Assembly: GCA_937926065.1 (NCBI GenBank)
Contig: CALANM010000068.1
Coordinates: 1-5,743 of the forward strand
Reading direction: 5' to 3'
From: an uncultured Microbacterium sp.
GTDB lineage: Bacteria > Actinomycetota > Actinomycetes > Actinomycetales > Microbacteriaceae
DNA length: 5,743 nt
Shown here: positions 4,915 through 5,743 of the stretch, piece after piece
Layout: each line of letters starts with the position of its first letter
Numbering within the stretch: position 1 is the stretch's first letter
Notes under the pieces: model-generated
The model's database searches: none
What the model was told of the DNA's origin: nothing
Seen by the model: only the letters and a program-made list of their open reading frames with translations
Position numbers and translations under genes: made by a program

Positions 4915-5743
4915 ATGTCCCTGACCGCGCACACGCCCGCAGCCGTCATCGGCGAACCCGAGGTCGTCGAAGACGGTCGTCCCGTCGCCGAGCAGCCCGC
5001 CTGGCTGGCCCTCAAGAGCGCCGCGACCGCCCTGCAGTCACTGCAGGAGCAGGACGGCTCGATCCCTGACGAGGCCGCCCACGACGAGGCGCGCACCCTC
5101 GTCGACCTGGTCATCCGCTCCATCCGCGCGCTCGCTCCCCTGTTCCCGCACGACGCCGCCTACCTCAACGCCAGCGTCGAGGACTTCACCCGCTGGGAGA
5201 CCTCCGGCTTCGGCGTGCCCGACTTCCTCGACTCGCTCGTGGAGTTCCAACCGCAGCAGCACCGCATCGACGGACTGCAGCACCTCGTCGTCTTCCCCAT
5301 GTACACGCAGAACGGCTCACGCAGCCGCTTCGTCGAGGCGGTGCTGGTCGAGGTGATCTGGCCGGAGTTCATCGCCGAGCTCGAGCAGACCTACACGAAC
5401 AGGCTCTTCGTGTCGCTGCGGCTGCTCGATTTCACGCCCGGCTACGACACCAACTCGGCGGTGCTGTTCCCCGAGACCGTCGCGATGCGCGAGATCCCGA
5501 CGTTCACGTGGGGCGCGATCTTCCAGGACCGCGAGGCAGCACGATACCGTCGCGTCGTGCGCGCGGCATCCGAGATCACCAAGCTCGACCTTCCCGAGGC
5601 CGCGGCCCGCATGCTCGACGATCAGACCCTCGCCGAGAAGACCTTTGTGATGTGGGACATCATCCACGACCGCACCCACATGCGCGGAGACCTGCCGTTC
5701 GACCCGTTCATGATCAAGCAGCGGATGCCATACTTCCTCTACT
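4915..5743 (+). CDS. DUF6421-like protein of unknown function, C-terminus cut by the window edge
   Basis: The frame is open for 276 codons from ATG 4915 to the right edge. The biochemical role is unknown. From memory of the family, the segments VVFPMYTQNG (about 125-134), GYDTNSAVLFPETV (176-189) and HDRTHMRGDLPFDPFMIKQR (251-270) match DUF6421, an uncharacterised actinobacterial family of larger proteins, so a substantial C-terminal part is probably missing. No signal peptide or membrane segment is visible, so it should be cytosolic. H251 and H255 form an HxxxH motif in a strongly conserved-looking block, a possible metal or active site (inference). The start is supported by GGAGGT at 4904-4909, 5 nt upstream. 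An in-frame ATG at 4837 would add 26 Arg/Pro-rich residues, but many of those codons end in A or T, unlike the rest, so it looks non-coding. The neighbour across the divergent promoter is the Lrp-type regulator. Confidence 0.85.
   Translation, partial: MSLTAHTPAAVIGEPEVVEDGRPVAEQPAWLALKSAATALQSLQEQDGSIPDEAAHDEARTLVDLVIRSIRALAPLFPHDAAYLNASVEDFTRWETSGFGVPDFLDSLVEFQPQQHRIDGLQHLVVFPMYTQNGSRSRFVEAVLVEVIWPEFIAELEQTYTNRLFVSLRLLDFTPGYDTNSAVLFPETVAMREIPTFTWGAIFQDREAARYRRVVRAASEITKLDLPEAAARMLDDQTLAEKTFVMWDIIHDRTHMRGDLPFDPFMIKQRMPYFLY

Noticed and set aside
5317..5679. Minus-strand open frame of 120 codons opposite the DUF6421-like gene
   Set aside because: No start signal or recognisable domain, and the plus-strand frame is continuous with family-like conserved blocks, so this is a shadow.
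1..5743. tRNA, rRNA, CRISPR or insertion-sequence remnants
   Set aside because: Almost all of the window is coding, with gaps of 72, 117 and 147 nt. No cloverleaf, regular spaced repeats, transposase motifs or terminal inverted repeats were seen.

Overview
The DNA is very GC-rich (about 70% by eye), with G or C in most third codon positions. It has ATGA start/stop overlaps and TANNNT-type -10 boxes set 6-7 nt before start codons. This points to an actinobacterium, most likely Microbacteriaceae (Microbacterium-like). The genus is inferred from sequence style and protein families, not shown directly. The window is chromosomal in character: no mobile element, CRISPR array, rRNA or tRNA was seen.

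Layout, left to right. Five genes lie on the minus strand and one on the plus strand. Positions 1-1508 (minus) encode an FtsX-type ABC permease whose C-terminus runs off the left edge. Positions 1505-2266 (minus) encode its ATPase; the two overlap by 4 nt and the permease has a strong internal Shine-Dalgarno sequence. After a 117-nt gap come a LuxR/NarL-type response regulator (2384-3031) and its histidine kinase (3028-4239), again overlapping by 4 nt. A 72-nt gap with an inverted repeat separates the kinase from an Lrp/AsnC-family regulator (4312-4767). A 147-nt divergent intergenic region follows, then a plus-strand gene from 4915 past the right edge that resembles the uncharacterised DUF6421 family.

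How the parts may work together. The kinase has six membrane segments and almost no extracytoplasmic domain, and its regulator is translationally coupled to it. Their position beside an ABC ATPase/permease pair suggests a sensing and export/detoxification module, in which the phosphorylated regulator controls the transporter. The permease has about 10 membrane segments, as BceB does, but no large extracellular domain. The Lrp-type regulator and the DUF6421-like gene are divergent and share back-to-back promoters. Two similar GGAA...TTC dyads, 31 bp apart, sit one in each promoter spacer, which suggests Lrp autoregulation plus control of its neighbour.

The most notable signals not explained by the genes are these: one GTAGCGT heptamer directly upstream of all three minus-strand transcription-unit heads (apparent leaderless promoters); a 9-bp GC hairpin at the predicted 5' end of the DUF6421-like mRNA; and strong over-representation of CGGATGCCG/CGGCATCCG in all reading phases, with one intergenic near-inverted pair forming a hairpin.
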